From assembly GCA_009809945.1 (NCBI GenBank), contig WTPW01000624.1:292604-356603 (forward strand): a DNA stretch of 64,000 bases, in the 5' to 3' direction. Positions within the stretch are counted from its first letter, which is position 1. Every line of letters begins with the position of its first letter. The position numbers and the translations under genes were made by a program. The stretch is from Gigaspora margarita. Its lineage: Eukaryota > Glomeromycota > Glomeromycetes > Diversisporales > Gigasporaceae. This document shows, piece after piece, positions 10,828-21,740 of the stretch. Below the pieces are notes generated by a model, which had not been told where the DNA came from, did no database searches, and saw nothing but the letters and a program-made list of their open reading frames with translations.

Positions 10828-11585
10828 ACACCAACTCTAACTTTTGGCACTTTGCAAGAAATCTAATAACTTTTCAAAACTATGCACTAACCAACTCAGC
10901 CTTCTGACACATTGCAAGAACACAACTGATTTTACCAACAATTTCTAAATTTCAAAGAATGCTTCTTAGAGAAATAAAGATTTAGTTGGTGCTTTATTTT
11001 TTTTCCGTTTGATGGTTTTTGTTCTTTTTGTTTTTGTTTTTGTTTTTTTTATTTTTTTTTATTAATTTATTTTATTCGTAAGAAAAATAATCTAGGCTTT
11101 TTCACATTTTGCAAGCAAACCAGACTTTTCCAGCACTTTGCAAGTATACATACAACTTGATTTCAACAATTTTGTCATGAACTTTACTTCAGAGAAATAA
11201 AGATTTGGGGTTTTATTTTTTTTATTCAATTTGCTTACATTTCATTTTTTTTGTTTGTTTTCTTTTACTTATTTCTTTAATTTTTATTTTTTTATTTATT
11301 TCAGCACTTTGTGAAAACCTTCAATGATTTCTAAATTGCAAGAATATGAACTTAAAGAAATGGAGATTTGAAGCTTCATTTATTTTTTTTATTTAATTTG
11401 CTTACAATTTTGTTTTTTGTTTGTTCTTTTTTTTTACTTATTTTTTAATTTTATTTTATTTTATTTATTTCTTACTTCCTTCAGCACTTTGCAAGAAAAC
11501 AATCTAACTTTTCCAGCACATTACAAGAACACCAATTCTAACTTCTCTGATACTTTGCAAGAAGTAGTGAATATAAGCGAATATA
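10828..11585. repeat. Degenerate tandem repeat, about four units of 190-260 bp
   Basis: Units begin near 10828, 11090, 11300 and 11480. Each carries CAGCACTTTGCAAGAA-like words, then ATTTCTAAATT, then AGAGAAATAAAGATTTG, then a T-rich tract with ATTTGCTTACA. Spacing varies with the T-tract length. No open frame runs through them. It resembles a decayed satellite or the tandem 3' region of a retroelement. Confidence 0.6.
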
Positions 11586-11889
11586 ATAGTTAAACCAAAG
11601 AAGGAAATAATAGCTAATTGCAGAGTGAGGAAATAAGAGAATTAGATGTGAAAAAGTGCAAAAGTAGTCATTTTCATTTTTTTTATTTTTTCAGTTTTGT
11701 TTTTTTTTTGGTTTATTTTTTTTCATTTTTTTATAATAATATATAATAAAATATATAATATTTAAAATATTAAATAACAATAATACAACTCTTTCCAATG
11801 ATCACTTGTACCAACAAAAATACTAAAATTTCTGAGAAAAAAATTTTAATGAACGAACTGTAGAGAGGCAGAGAACCGGAAGTAAAAAG

Positions 11890-12055
11890 ACGGCACTTTC
11901 ATTTAGAGGTAAAGCTCATAGACTACCTGCCGACAAGCTTAGAGTTTATCACTTACCGCAGAAGAAGATGGACAGCACTTGTCGTTTAGAGATAGAGCTC
12001 ATAGACTATATGCCGACAAGTTTAGAGTTTATCACTTACCGAAAAGCAAGTACCG
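11890..12055. repeat. Two tandem copies of an about 80-bp unit
   Basis: The first unit (about 11892-11968) and second unit (about 11971-12050) share CATAGACTA, TGCCGACAAG and TTAGAGTTTATCACTTACCG with only a few differences. The region is less AT-rich than its surroundings. No protein function is recognised. Confidence 0.6.
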
Positions 12056-12179
12056 CCCCACTCAAAAGAGTGCTATCATGTAGCCGATTAAAATTAGTCA
12101 AGAAAAAACCTACCCTCTTTATAACTGTACAAGTGAACCTTTGGTGTCGATGACTTTTCAAATTATTTTTTAACAAAAG

Positions 12180-12860
12180 TGGGCTTTTTGGCATACCCCC
12201 TCCAAAAGATCAGCAATGTTTACTCCATCCAAATTGGGAAGGCACCGGCCATTTTGGATTTCAGGTTCCAAGTGTAAATGAAGGACCACGTGAAAATGTT
12301 TTGGAGAAACCACGAGTTAGTATCTATTGCTAGAATTTTCTAGCACGTTCTTTTTTNTTNNNTTTTNNTNNTTTTGTTTTGTGTTCCTTATGTTCGTTAA
12401 TTTTTTCAAGCTTGTATTTTTTTCTTGTTTTCCTTTTCTATTCTCATTTGTTTTTTTTTCTTTTGGTTCTCATATAGGTTTAGTAGTTCTCCCCCCTTTT
12501 TTATTTTTCCCTTTTACTTTCGTATTTTGTTTTTTTTCGTAGTGATAGGGTTTTTTTTACGCCTTGTCCTGGAGGCTAGGGAAGGAAGATTAAGGAAGAA
12601 AAGCAATCTTGACAAGGCTAGCAACCACCATCCATTGACCTGAGAGAGTTTCTTCAGTGAGTTGGATGCCCAAGGATCAGAAAAAGGTTGCTGCGGCAGA
12701 TCGCATCTGGGCACTTTAAAGCAGCCGGGTGAGTCTTTATTGCAGAAAAAGAAGGGTCAAAGGCATTAGTTGGAGACTTTATTGTATGTAATACGTACAC
12801 ATTCTTTAGTTAATAAAGGCAGGATTGCTAAGTTTAAAAAAAATAAAAAAATAAATAACA
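12180..12860 (+). mobile_element. Probable 3' end of a non-LTR retroelement with A-rich tail
   Basis: A relatively GC-rich stretch (12540-12830) ends TTAATAAAGGCAGGATTGC and runs into an A-rich tail of AAAAAATAAAAAAATAAATA type from 12836. The AATAAA and tail fit a retroposed 3' end on the plus strand. Upstream lies a T-rich tract with several N bases (12357-12372). No reverse transcriptase sequence was found nearby, so only the tail can be argued. Confidence 0.35.
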
Positions 12861-12941
12861 ATAATAAATAAAAAAATAAAATTTTTATATTAAATTGCAA
12901 AAACTTGTGAATATTGTATATTTAATTTAAAATATAATATA

Positions 12942-13318
12942 TGGGTCTGTGCCTTGAAAATGACTCTACAGCACTAGAAATTTTTTTGAGTAAATAGTAA
13001 ATAAAGATTGTGTAACCAAAACAACCCAAATTTGATTTTCTGCTAATTTTAGATATAATCTTTACAAATCTTTTTTGTTATTGGATAAAAATTAAATTTG
13101 TGTAATGATATCTGTTCAAAATTGATGGTAAAATATTTATCTGCTATATCGATCATTTCTATTCTATATTCAAAAAATCTTCTGAACTCATTTTAATATT
13201 AAGCTAACTAGTTATAATATTTGCATGAAATAAACTTTGTGTTTTATAAATTAAGATTTAACAAAAATCTCAATTTTGGTTTGGGGGTCTCAGAACCCTA
13301 TTTTCAAGACACAGACCC
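12942..13318. mobile_element. 377-bp MITE related to the one at 1446-1686
   Basis: Left end TGGGTCTGTGCCTTGAAAAT and right end ATTTTCAAGACACAGACCC are inverted copies, flanked by TA (12940-12941 and 13319-13320). The termini match those at 1446-1686 apart from a few bases. The interior differs and is not a long palindrome, so these are two members of one TIR family with different cores. Confidence 0.75.
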
Positions 13319-13320
13319 TA

Positions 13321-15470
13321 TATAATAATAATAAATAAATAAAATTTTAGAAAACTTGCAAAAACTTGTAAAACCTGTAAAATGTTTAAAAATTTGCAAA
13401 AAGCATGATTATGTAAATATAATAATTATTAATTAATATCATATTAGATATATATTGATTAACAAGATATATATTGATTACTATTACTATCGATAAAAAT
13501 CAGGAGGATGTTGAATATCGATATATATCTTACTCAGTTAGTAATCGATATATATCTATATATATAATTTGCTAATATAGATTATTATATTTCTATAGAT
13601 CTATATTAATTACTGCTAACACCTACCTAATTTTCTAAGTACTAACTTATCTGGCTCTTTGCAACTAAAGTTCAAATTACCCATGTTTGTTCTATATTAA
13701 TTATTCTGAATAAATAATTAATATATCACTAATTAGTATTTACATTCTAAGCTTATCATAATTGCCTACTTTCTTTTCTAAATCTTCTTCAAGCTTTATA
13801 AACAGAAGGATACAAATTTCCAACTAACTAATAAAAAGAAAATAACAAAACATATAAAGAGTAGATAATAAATAGAGGAGGACTACAAAACCTACATAAA
13901 TACCAAAATAAAAAAATACAAAATAAAGAAAAAAGAAAAGGCAGAAAAAAGAAACAATCTATAATAAGTAATACCCTGGACATCTCTTATATAAATCATA
14001 ACTAGGTATTGGCCAATTTTGATCTAATTTGCTAAAAATGACAAAACTATATTTTGTTAATTGCTAATTCAAATAAGATTAGCATTATTTTATATTTGAA
14101 ATTGGTACAAAACAAATATATAAACAATATAGTACAAAATCTGAATCTGGCCTATATATATATAATTTTATATAATTTAAAGACATTTGAAGATATTTTT
14201 ACTTATATCTTCTTATCTACTAGTTCGATTTTAATAATTTTTTACTAGTAGAAGTATAAGAATTGCTCTACAACTTTACTTAGAGTCAAAAATAATATTT
14301 ATTTAGTATAAAAAATCTTTTTATAAGGGGCATCATCAGATTTGATAATATATTGTTTACTTATTTGTTTATTACTAATTCCAAATATAGGAACATCTAA
14401 AGCGAGAACAATTCATATTTCTTAATAATTTTTTAATTAACTTTAGGGTTAGGATCATTTTATGTTAGAGTTAAGTTGGTTTTTAGATAATTATATATAA
14501 GCAAAATTGCCTTCTCGATATTTTTACTTAACTTATCTGAGGTAGGTTTAGACTGCTATTTTTTGTATTTTTAGATTTTTCATTTTGTTTCTTGTTTTGC
14601 TTCGCCAGTGATCATCAAAATTCTATAATTTGATTGGCTATAATCACGTGAATTTGCCCTGCTTTAGATAACTCCAAATATAGTAATAATATAGTTATAG
14701 TACTGATCTTATCTGAATTGGTAATTAAATGACTTTTAATCCAAAGATCAGAATTGAATGAACTTTTTTTGTTAGATGTGTCTTTCTAAAAATAGAAAAT
14801 GTAAACACTGCTAATCTTTGATGAGAGTAAACCAGAACACCCATTTTTTTGCAAAAATTGAAAGAGAAAGAATAGAATGAAGTAAAGATAGAATCACTTG
14901 TATTAAATTTAAATAAAAGTATATTCAGAAAATTCATTTTTTTGTTGTTTCCTATTATTTTGTTACAGTGATTTCATTGATGGAGAAATATCAAAATTAC
15001 TTGTACAAGGGCTTCATCTCCTCTAGTTATCTTGTAAAACAACACTTTTGACTTGCATGCTAAATATAGAAAGGAGTCCCAAATAAAAAAGTTGACCTTT
15101 ATAAAAACTATATTCCTGTATTATCCTACTATACACTAAGTATAGACAATATTTCAACAAAAAGCTTTTTGTTTTCTTAAGTAGAAAAATTGGTTCAAGT
15201 GATTATTAAAAAGAGTTATAATAGACTTTTTGACATAGCAGCCCAGCTTTTATTTTTATTTTCAAAAAATTTATATATAAAAACATATAAAATTTTTCTA
15301 TAGATATCTAAAAAAAACTATCCAGATAATAAATATAGCCAAAAATTTTCTTAGAGATTTTGTAGTTATAAAAAACAATTTATTAAGTTTGTATAACCTT
15401 ATAAATTAAAAATTTTAAGTATTATTAAATTATTATAAAAGGAAGTAAACATAATGCATATGTTTTCTCT
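13321..15470. other. AT-rich intergenic DNA without a supported gene
   Basis: It contains ATCGATATATATC-rich low-complexity DNA (13430-13620), an A-rich stretch near 13800-13960, and a copy of an ACATAGCAGCCCAGCTTTTA word at 15234 that also occurs at 9646. Short open frames near 14054 and 14725 have no recognisable domain and are compositionally like their surroundings. Confidence 0.55.
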
Positions 15471-15479
15471 TTATTATAA

Positions 15480-15720
15480 ATTTCTTATAACCAAGAACAA
15501 TGGGTTTCAGATAGTTCATATATTAATGATAATCCTGTATATTCTTTTAAAACTTATTTAATGAAACTATTCCCCAATTATAATATCTTAACTAGTTGTG
15601 AATAATAATCTAACAAAAGTTTTTTTTTAATAAGAATATGTATTAAAAGAGCATTTGAACATTTAAAAGAAAGATAAAAAATTTTATTGAGTAAAATTTA
15701 TTGTACATTTAAAACAAATT
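15480..15720 (+). pseudogene. Harbinger-like DDE transposase, C-terminal part, decayed
   Basis: Plus-strand pieces read VSDSSYINDN (near 15507), FKTYLMKLFPNYN (near 15546) and IKRAFEHLKER (near 15645). They match the late part of DDE_4 transposases: the Gly/Ser-Asp-Ser-Tyr motif with the second Asp, a 'YLM.PFPN' stretch, and the terminal 'I.AFG.LK.R' with Glu. Stops follow directly. The fragment complements 8690-9365, about 6 kb upstream. Confidence 0.5.
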
Positions 15721-15724
15721 GTTC

Positions 15725-16215
15725 AAATAATTCATGATTGCTGTATTTTTTTACAATTTGTATATTAATAGAAATAATTATTACTTGATAATGGTAGTTA
15801 CAAAAATAATAAAATTGATAATGAATTACTACTATTAATAGTAACTATAATAATAAAATTACTGTATTGATAACAATGAAAATAGAAAGTATTTATTACA
15901 AATACAGAAAGATCAAAATGGTGGAAATACAAAAAAAAGAATATTTAACAAATCTTTGGGTTTAAATAGCAGCCATTATATATTTGATTATTATTTGTAA
16001 TTACTTTTATATTAAATAAATATATTAAAATACATACAAATGGTTTTTTAATATTTTTTAAGAAATTGTTTATAATGCTGTTGTTCTTGAATTTTATAAA
16101 TATGTAAATATTGCTCCTTAATAGTTTTAACAATTAATTCTGTTTGTTTGTCAATTTGCATTAAGATATTATTAATAGATTTTTTTTATCACTAGTATGG
16201 ATGCTATTTTTTCTT
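15725..16215. other. AT-rich DNA downstream of the Harbinger-like fragment
   Basis: Very AT-rich DNA with ATAATAAAATT-type words. No gene, TIR or tandem repeat is supported. It leads directly into repeat copy 2, as might the unseen DNA left of position 1. Confidence 0.5.
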
Positions 16216-16858
16216 AGAATCTAATTAATAAAATAAATAAATAATTAAAAAATAAATAAATACATAAATATAAAATTTTATTTTACTTCAGTATTATTGT
16301 TATTTGCATTATTAACTATTAAGCTTAGAATATTTAATTCCATAAATTGAATTACTAGTAATGAATAAAGTAATAATTGGATTATCATTTATGTATGTAT
16401 CTACATCATCAAAAAACTCAATTTGTTCTGTATAACTTTTTTACTAGTATTTTTAATTACATCTTTAAAGTTTTGATATTTTTAATAGATAGACTTCCAT
16501 CTTTGCTAAATTGAGGTTTTTGAATGCTCTTTTAAATTCAAATTTGAAGTAGAAAATTAAATGTCTAAAATTATTTTATTTCAAATACAACCCTTTTCTC
16601 TTGGATAATTTGCTTTTTGCAATGTTTTTTATTGCTTTCCCATTTCTTTAATTGATATACAAAAACAATTTTTTGTAGGTTTGTTATTTGGCACTTCAGA
16701 AGAGTTAGAGTTTGTATCTGAAGTTAAATTATTATTAGAAACTAATTGTAAAGCTCAAGTTTAGTCTTTGCCAATAAATTTTCTTATAATTGGCTAATAA
16801 AAATTAGGGTTATATATGTATAATATTTGTATTTATAAATAAACATATGGGCTAGATT

Positions 16859-17720
16859 AGGGATATTAAGTGGTTCATTTAGTCCAGTTCTAATTCAGTC
16901 CCAAGAAGTTCAAAGAAAAAAATGAACTGAACTAAAGTTCATGAACTTAAAGTTCAAACTTGAATTTGAAATTGAGTTCATAAACTCAAAGCATAAACAT
17001 CAGATTAGCTTTAAGTTCAAGCTCAAGTTTATGAACTAATTTTATTTTATTTATTATCTTATTAAAGAATTTAACTACAAATAACTGGTGGTGATCATCA
17101 CCGGTGTGTAATTAGCCAATAACAATAAAACAAAAAAAATTTCATTTCATTTATTTTAGGGTTAGGGCGAGGCCTAGGATTTTAGCAAGGTGTTAGATAT
17201 ATACAAAATTTAGCAAGAACTTTTTTTGCTAAAATATCAAAGGTAGTTTCATAGATGAATTCTTGCATTTTTTTAAAAAAAATCTTTATATTTGTTATAC
17301 AAACTGATTTGCACATTACACCTGATCCTGCAAATTTATTGGCTAATTACATACCAGTAATGATCATTACCAGTTATAGTTAGTAAAATTCTTATTAACT
17401 ATATACAATATATACTTAGATATACTAAATAAATTGTACCAATAAAAATCTGTACTTTTACAAATTCTAACTAATATATCTATTATTTGGCATGATCTAC
17501 TTATAAGACATATATTATGGTTGAACTACTAGTTTATAAACTAGGTATCTAAACTAGTTTTATAAATTAAGTTTATTAAACTAGACTTATAAACCAAGTT
17601 ATGAATTAGATTAAGAAACTGGTTCAGAAACTACTAGTTAATTATTCTCTGAATGAACTACTAAAAAACTAGTTTGAACCAGGTTTGAACCCAGTTCATC
17701 TGAACTACTTAATATCCCTA
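16859..17720. mobile_element. hAT-like non-autonomous element with GTTCA-rich subterminal DNA
   Basis: Left end TAGGGATATTAAGTGGTTCA and right end TGAACTACTTAATATCCCTA are inverted copies with one mismatch. The flanks GGCTAGAT (16851-16858) and GGCTAGGT (17721-17728) form an 8-bp TSD with one difference. Both inner ends have many GTTCA/TGAAC words, which resemble the clustered subterminal transposase-binding motifs of hAT elements. No transposase frame. Confidence 0.65.
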
Positions 17721-17788
17721 GGCTAGGTGTTAAGAAAATGGCCCAAATTGACAAAACAAAAGATCTGAAGAAAATCAATTTTTGTATT

Positions 17789-18317
17789 TTTTTTTTTTTT
17801 TTTTTTTTTTAACGTTTTACAACTGAGACCATGCCTCCGTTCCGTTTATTAATTAATGAAATTACATATTAAATATGTATACATATAATAGGTACAACAT
17901 TAATAGGAGGGGAAGAAAGGCTCGGGCTACTTTACCCGAGGCCTAAAGTTAGCTATGGTAGGACAACTAGTCCTATATAGTCTTAATTTCCAAGTTTTAA
18001 CCCCGGACTTCGGAATCCTACCGACCAACCTGGCCCTAGTCTCCGGAAAACGCCGCCAGGAGTTCGTGACATGATCTTCACTACGTCTCGTGACTTCGGT
18101 TAGACAAATCATCGATCCAAACTAACAAGTTAAGCCACACTAGGTTTGTTACACCAATTACTTCATTAAGTCCATTCGTAGATGTCCTGGGTCCCTGGTT
18201 CCGCGGTGTTGCACTTCNCTAATAAGAATTAGCGTTCGCCGCCAATGGGACTCGAACCGGCAATCTTACGATTTGTGACCTCGGAGTGTAACCGCTACGC
18301 TATCGGACCCGAGGTCT
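17789..18317 (-). mobile_element. tRNA-derived SINE with perfect 16-bp TSD
   Basis: On the minus strand the element starts near 18317 with a tRNA-like head: a pol III A box TAGCGTAGCGG and a B box GGTTCGAGTCC about 40 bases later. A body of about 440 bp follows, ending in a poly(A) run (plus-strand T run 17787-17810). The 16-bp sequence AATCAATTTTTGTATT is repeated exactly at 17773-17788 and 18318-18333, a target-site duplication of the LINE-mobilised kind. The acceptor and T stems do not pair well, so it is not a functional tRNA gene. The body is much less AT-rich than its host. Confidence 0.85.
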
Positions 18318-18691
18318 AATCAATTTTTGTATTGTAAACCTTATTATAGATTATAAGAAAAATGAAACTTTAAAGAGCTGTACTGAAACTTTTATTAATG
18401 CAACTACTTTTGTACTTTAGATAAAAAATGATCCTAATATCATTCTAAATTGATTTGTATAATAAAATTACTATTGAAAAAATTGTCAATTTTCCAGTTT
18501 CTAGCCCATATATTCAATACTTTATATTCAGTAGCAACTTTGTTTAAAGCCAACAGATTCATGAAAAATGGATTGCTATTAAAATAGCATATAATAGTTA
18601 GTAAAATTAGCAATTGAAGTACTAGAATCCACTAAAATTAATACTTCGCTAGAATTTCAATGATCAGTAACATCTGTTACATTCTTTTGAA

Positions 18692-18976
18692 TAGGGTTCC
18701 TCAAATTCAAATCAAATCAAATATTTTGTTTATTTGAATTTGATTTAATTTGAAATTTTGGATTTGAATTTGATTTGAATTTGAAATTCTGAATTTGAAT
18801 TTGATTTGAATTTGAACTTTTAATATAAATTTTTAAATCAAATCAAATATTTGATCAAATCAAATCAAATCTTGCCAATTTGAATTTGATTTGATTTGAA
18901 AATCTTGGATTTGAATTTGATTTGAGTTCAAATATTTGATCAATCAAATCAAATCAAATCAAATTGTGAAACCCTA
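18692..18976. mobile_element. 285-bp hAT-like MITE made of TTTGAATTTGAT repeats
   Basis: Termini TAGGGTTCC and GAAACCCTA. The 8-bp sequence CTTTTGAA flanks it exactly (18684-18691 and 18977-18984). Copy 1 has the corresponding site without the insert near 795-805. The interior is almost wholly AAATCAAATC / TTTGAATTTGAT words in both orientations, so it can fold extensively. Confidence 0.8.
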
Positions 18977-19115
18977 CTTTTGAATAGATACTTTTGGTTT
19001 TTTATTTTTTGGTTTATTAATTTTTGATGACATTTAACAAATAATAGAAATCAATAGGGACTGCTCAAGTATTAACTTGATTATTTTGATTGATCGTAAT
19101 AATAAAAACTAGTAT

Positions 19116-19709
19116 GGTGCATATAGCCTAGAACTAGAGTCACATGATCTAAATCTATATATAATTTGAAATTGGTTATAATTAATGAATATATATATAT
19201 ATGTAAAAAAATCTTTTTGTAAATTAATACTATAGAACCAGTACTATAATATTACAGAAAGATTTTTAACTTAAACATATTAGTTTCAATTTTATTTACT
19301 TTTAAATTTAAAGCAATTTGATATCTGTACCAAAATTTGGCCACAATAATTTGTCAAATTTGGCCACTAGATTTAATAGTAACTTGACAAACTTGTATGC
19401 ACATTACAATAATTTGCACCTCTAGTCCTCTAGTTTCTAGTTACCCATACAAGATCATTTGAATTAGAGCTAATATTTAGAATTATTGATAGTCCTAATC
19501 TGATAAATTAATTTCAGAAATTTTAGAAAAACTATGCTTATCTTTTGTGTTCAATGACTTTCTGCTCAGAAATATTTGGGTACTATATATCTGTCTTTAA
19601 TCCAAAAATAAGCTACCTTATGATCAACAATAGTCACTATATAGTAAAGTCCAAATTCTACTATGTTAAATAATTATGATTAAGGTCACTTAAGTAAACA
19701 TATTTAGAA
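19116..19709. other. AT-rich intergenic DNA
   Basis: No gene is supported. A TATATAGTAAAGTCCAAATT segment at 19640 resembles the right-end sequence of the MITE at 59869-60187, suggesting a partial copy. Confidence 0.4.
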
Positions 19710-19885
19710 CCTGTAGGTTGATAGCATAGTGGTTGTGCTCCTAGGTCATTAACTATTTTAGTTGTAAGATTACTAGTTCAAGCCCTACTAGAGAACAAAA
19801 TTAATAACTATACAAGGTTATGAGACGGATGCACTGAACTAGGATGCTAGAACCACAATTGATGGTATAGCTATATTAAGAAAAC
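19710..19885 (+). mobile_element. Degenerate tRNA-derived SINE-like sequence
   Basis: GATAGCATAGTGG (near 19721) fits a pol III A box and AGTTCAAGCCC (near 19777) a decayed B box, with tRNA-like spacing. The following 80 bases share short words with the SINE at 17789-18317, such as ATGCAC and AGAACCA. No clear tail or TSD. An old tRNA relic is also possible. Confidence 0.4.
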
Positions 19886-20171
19886 TATGTACATCACGAA
19901 ATATTTTAAACAGCTATATATTGATATATAACGCATAATCATTTTATAGTGATTAAAATTAAATGTTACATATCAATTAATGTGTTATAAATTGATATAT
20001 ATCAAAAATTGATTAATAACGAAAATAGGTAAGTGATCGATGTAGATCAAATTATCGATTATCATCAAACTAATCAAAATCATTATATAACGATCATTAC
20101 AACTTTAATTTGGATATATACTTTAAAATATTAGATATGCGCTTTTATTAGAATATAAAACTGTTCATTAA

Positions 20172-20532
20172 GGGTAGAGTACAACATCGATCATTTTCAT
20201 ATATGATTGTCATACATAAAAATTTATATAGGGGCAAAAAATATGCCACTGATAAGAATTTTCAAGAACGCACCCAATTTTAGCTAAATTTTTGTGGCAT
20301 ATAGGTCAAAACCGTCTATATATGGTAGTGAAACTTTAAAGCCACATATTATATTAAAAAAATCTAATTGTATATATCATCAATTTTTCTAGGACAATTG
20401 AGATTTTTCTAGGTAGTACAATATAAATAAACTAAAATAACATATGATCATCACCTGATTTCAATTGAATGTTATTGTAAAAAAAATTAGTAACGTGATC
20501 ACTATTAAAATGTAAATCGTTGTACTCTACCC
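20172..20532. mobile_element. 361-bp MITE flanked by TTAA (piggyBac-like)
   Basis: GGGTAGAGTACAACATCGAT at the left mirrors ATCGTTGTACTCTACCC at the right. TTAA lies at 20168-20171 and 20533-20536. Exact TTAA target sites are characteristic of piggyBac-type elements. The interior is non-coding, so the family assignment rests on the site and termini only. Confidence 0.65.
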
Positions 20533-21666
20533 TTAAATATTCATTTGTTTTTTTCAAATCTAGCAACTATATATACGGTTCTATCTATACTATCTATAGG
20601 TATACAACTGTATTGTTTAATTAATTTTAGTTTAGGAAATTCCTATAATTCACCAACTTCGTTATACCAACGAACAAGAGTGAGTTCTAATAGATCTTTG
20701 TCTTTCGCTTAGTAAAACTTGAGTATCAACAGAATCTTATAAATAATATTTTTTATATGCATTAGTATATATTATTTATAAAGTTAGAGAATATTTCCTA
20801 ACTTCATCACTTATAGACATTATTATCATTATCATTATTTATTGTTAAAAAGTATTAGAATATGTGTATAAATCAAATAAAATAAAACCTATACTTACTA
20901 AGCCATACCAATTTAATTCATTTTCTTGATCATCAGGTGCACTTACTGTAATGTTAGAAAACATTGGTTTCCCATAAAAATTTGATGTAGCACAAATTAT
21001 ATTAGGACTTTCTAAAGATGCAGAAGAAAATATTTCCATATGATTATTTTCGTCAAGAAACATAGTTGATTCCACTTCGAAAAAATTATCAAGGCTAGTT
21101 AGTAGGTTTTGAAAGCCTTTGGCTTGTAATGGGTCCAAATTATTTCTATTTTCTGAAGGAAATCTTCTAGTTCTTTAGACCTTAATGTTAAAGTCCATAA
21201 AAGCTTTCCAAACCTTTTCATTAGGCAATATTTTTTAGGAACTTCTTTTTCAGTGAGTTTTTCCGTTTAATTTAATAATAATCGATTATTAGCGATACTT
21301 AGAAATTATCTACTAAGCAATGTTGGCATTGGACATATATCCAATGCCAACGCTGATTTACTATATTTAAAATATACTGCATTCAATATTTGTTTTATAT
21401 AGTCTTTCTTGTTTAATATTCGATAAGGTATTTTCACATAGTTCTTATGAAGTGTTTCATAAGTTTCAGTGGTCATACTATTTATTGACTCATACTTTCT
21501 AATTGCAGGCACTACGTGATAGCACTAAGAATGAAGCTTTGGCAATTGTAGCCTACTTGGTGAATATTGAGAAAATATTTTAACGAATTCTTTGGCCCAA
21601 TCCACAATTAATTCCTATAAATTAATCGTTAATAATTGAACGTTTGTAAAAAGCTATATATTTGGA

Positions 21667-21740
21667 ATTTTTGCTAACAAAATCACCCTTCAGGACTATG
21701 AATTACATAGTTCTGAAGGGTGATTTTGTTAGCAAAAATC
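21667..21740. repeat. Near-perfect 74-bp hairpin inside the transposase pseudogene
   Basis: Arms of about 33 bp (TTTTTGCTAACAAAATCACC on, and its complement ending GATTTTGTTAGCAAAAA) around an AATTA-like loop, with two mismatches. It interrupts the Plavaka-like pseudogene between its RKYESINS and TADELRNL segments, so it looks like a tiny foldback insertion. Confidence 0.6.

Larger units (their letters stand above)
16849..18508. mobile_element. TIR element containing a hAT-like element and a SINE
   Basis: Left end TGGGCTAGA, right end TCTAGCCCA, flanked by TA (16847-16848 and 18509-18510). After the inner hAT-like insertion the left arm continues GGCTAGGTGTTAAGAAAATG...AAATTGACAA, which pairs loosely with TTGTCAATTTTCCAGTTT at the right. 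Copy 1 (near 605) has the empty site. Without the two inner insertions the element would be only about 270 bp. Confidence 0.7.
16216..19115. repeat. Dispersed repeat, copy 2, split by nested insertions
   Basis: Counterpart of 1-935. Uninterrupted homology covers 16216-16848, resumes at 18509 and again at 18985. The gaps are the nested element 16849-18508 and the hAT-like MITE 18692-18976; both have empty sites in copy 1. Confidence 0.75.

Noticed and set aside
18240-18313. Minus-strand tRNA gene
   Set aside because: A and B boxes are good but acceptor and T stems do not pair, and the sequence is the head of a SINE with tail and TSD.
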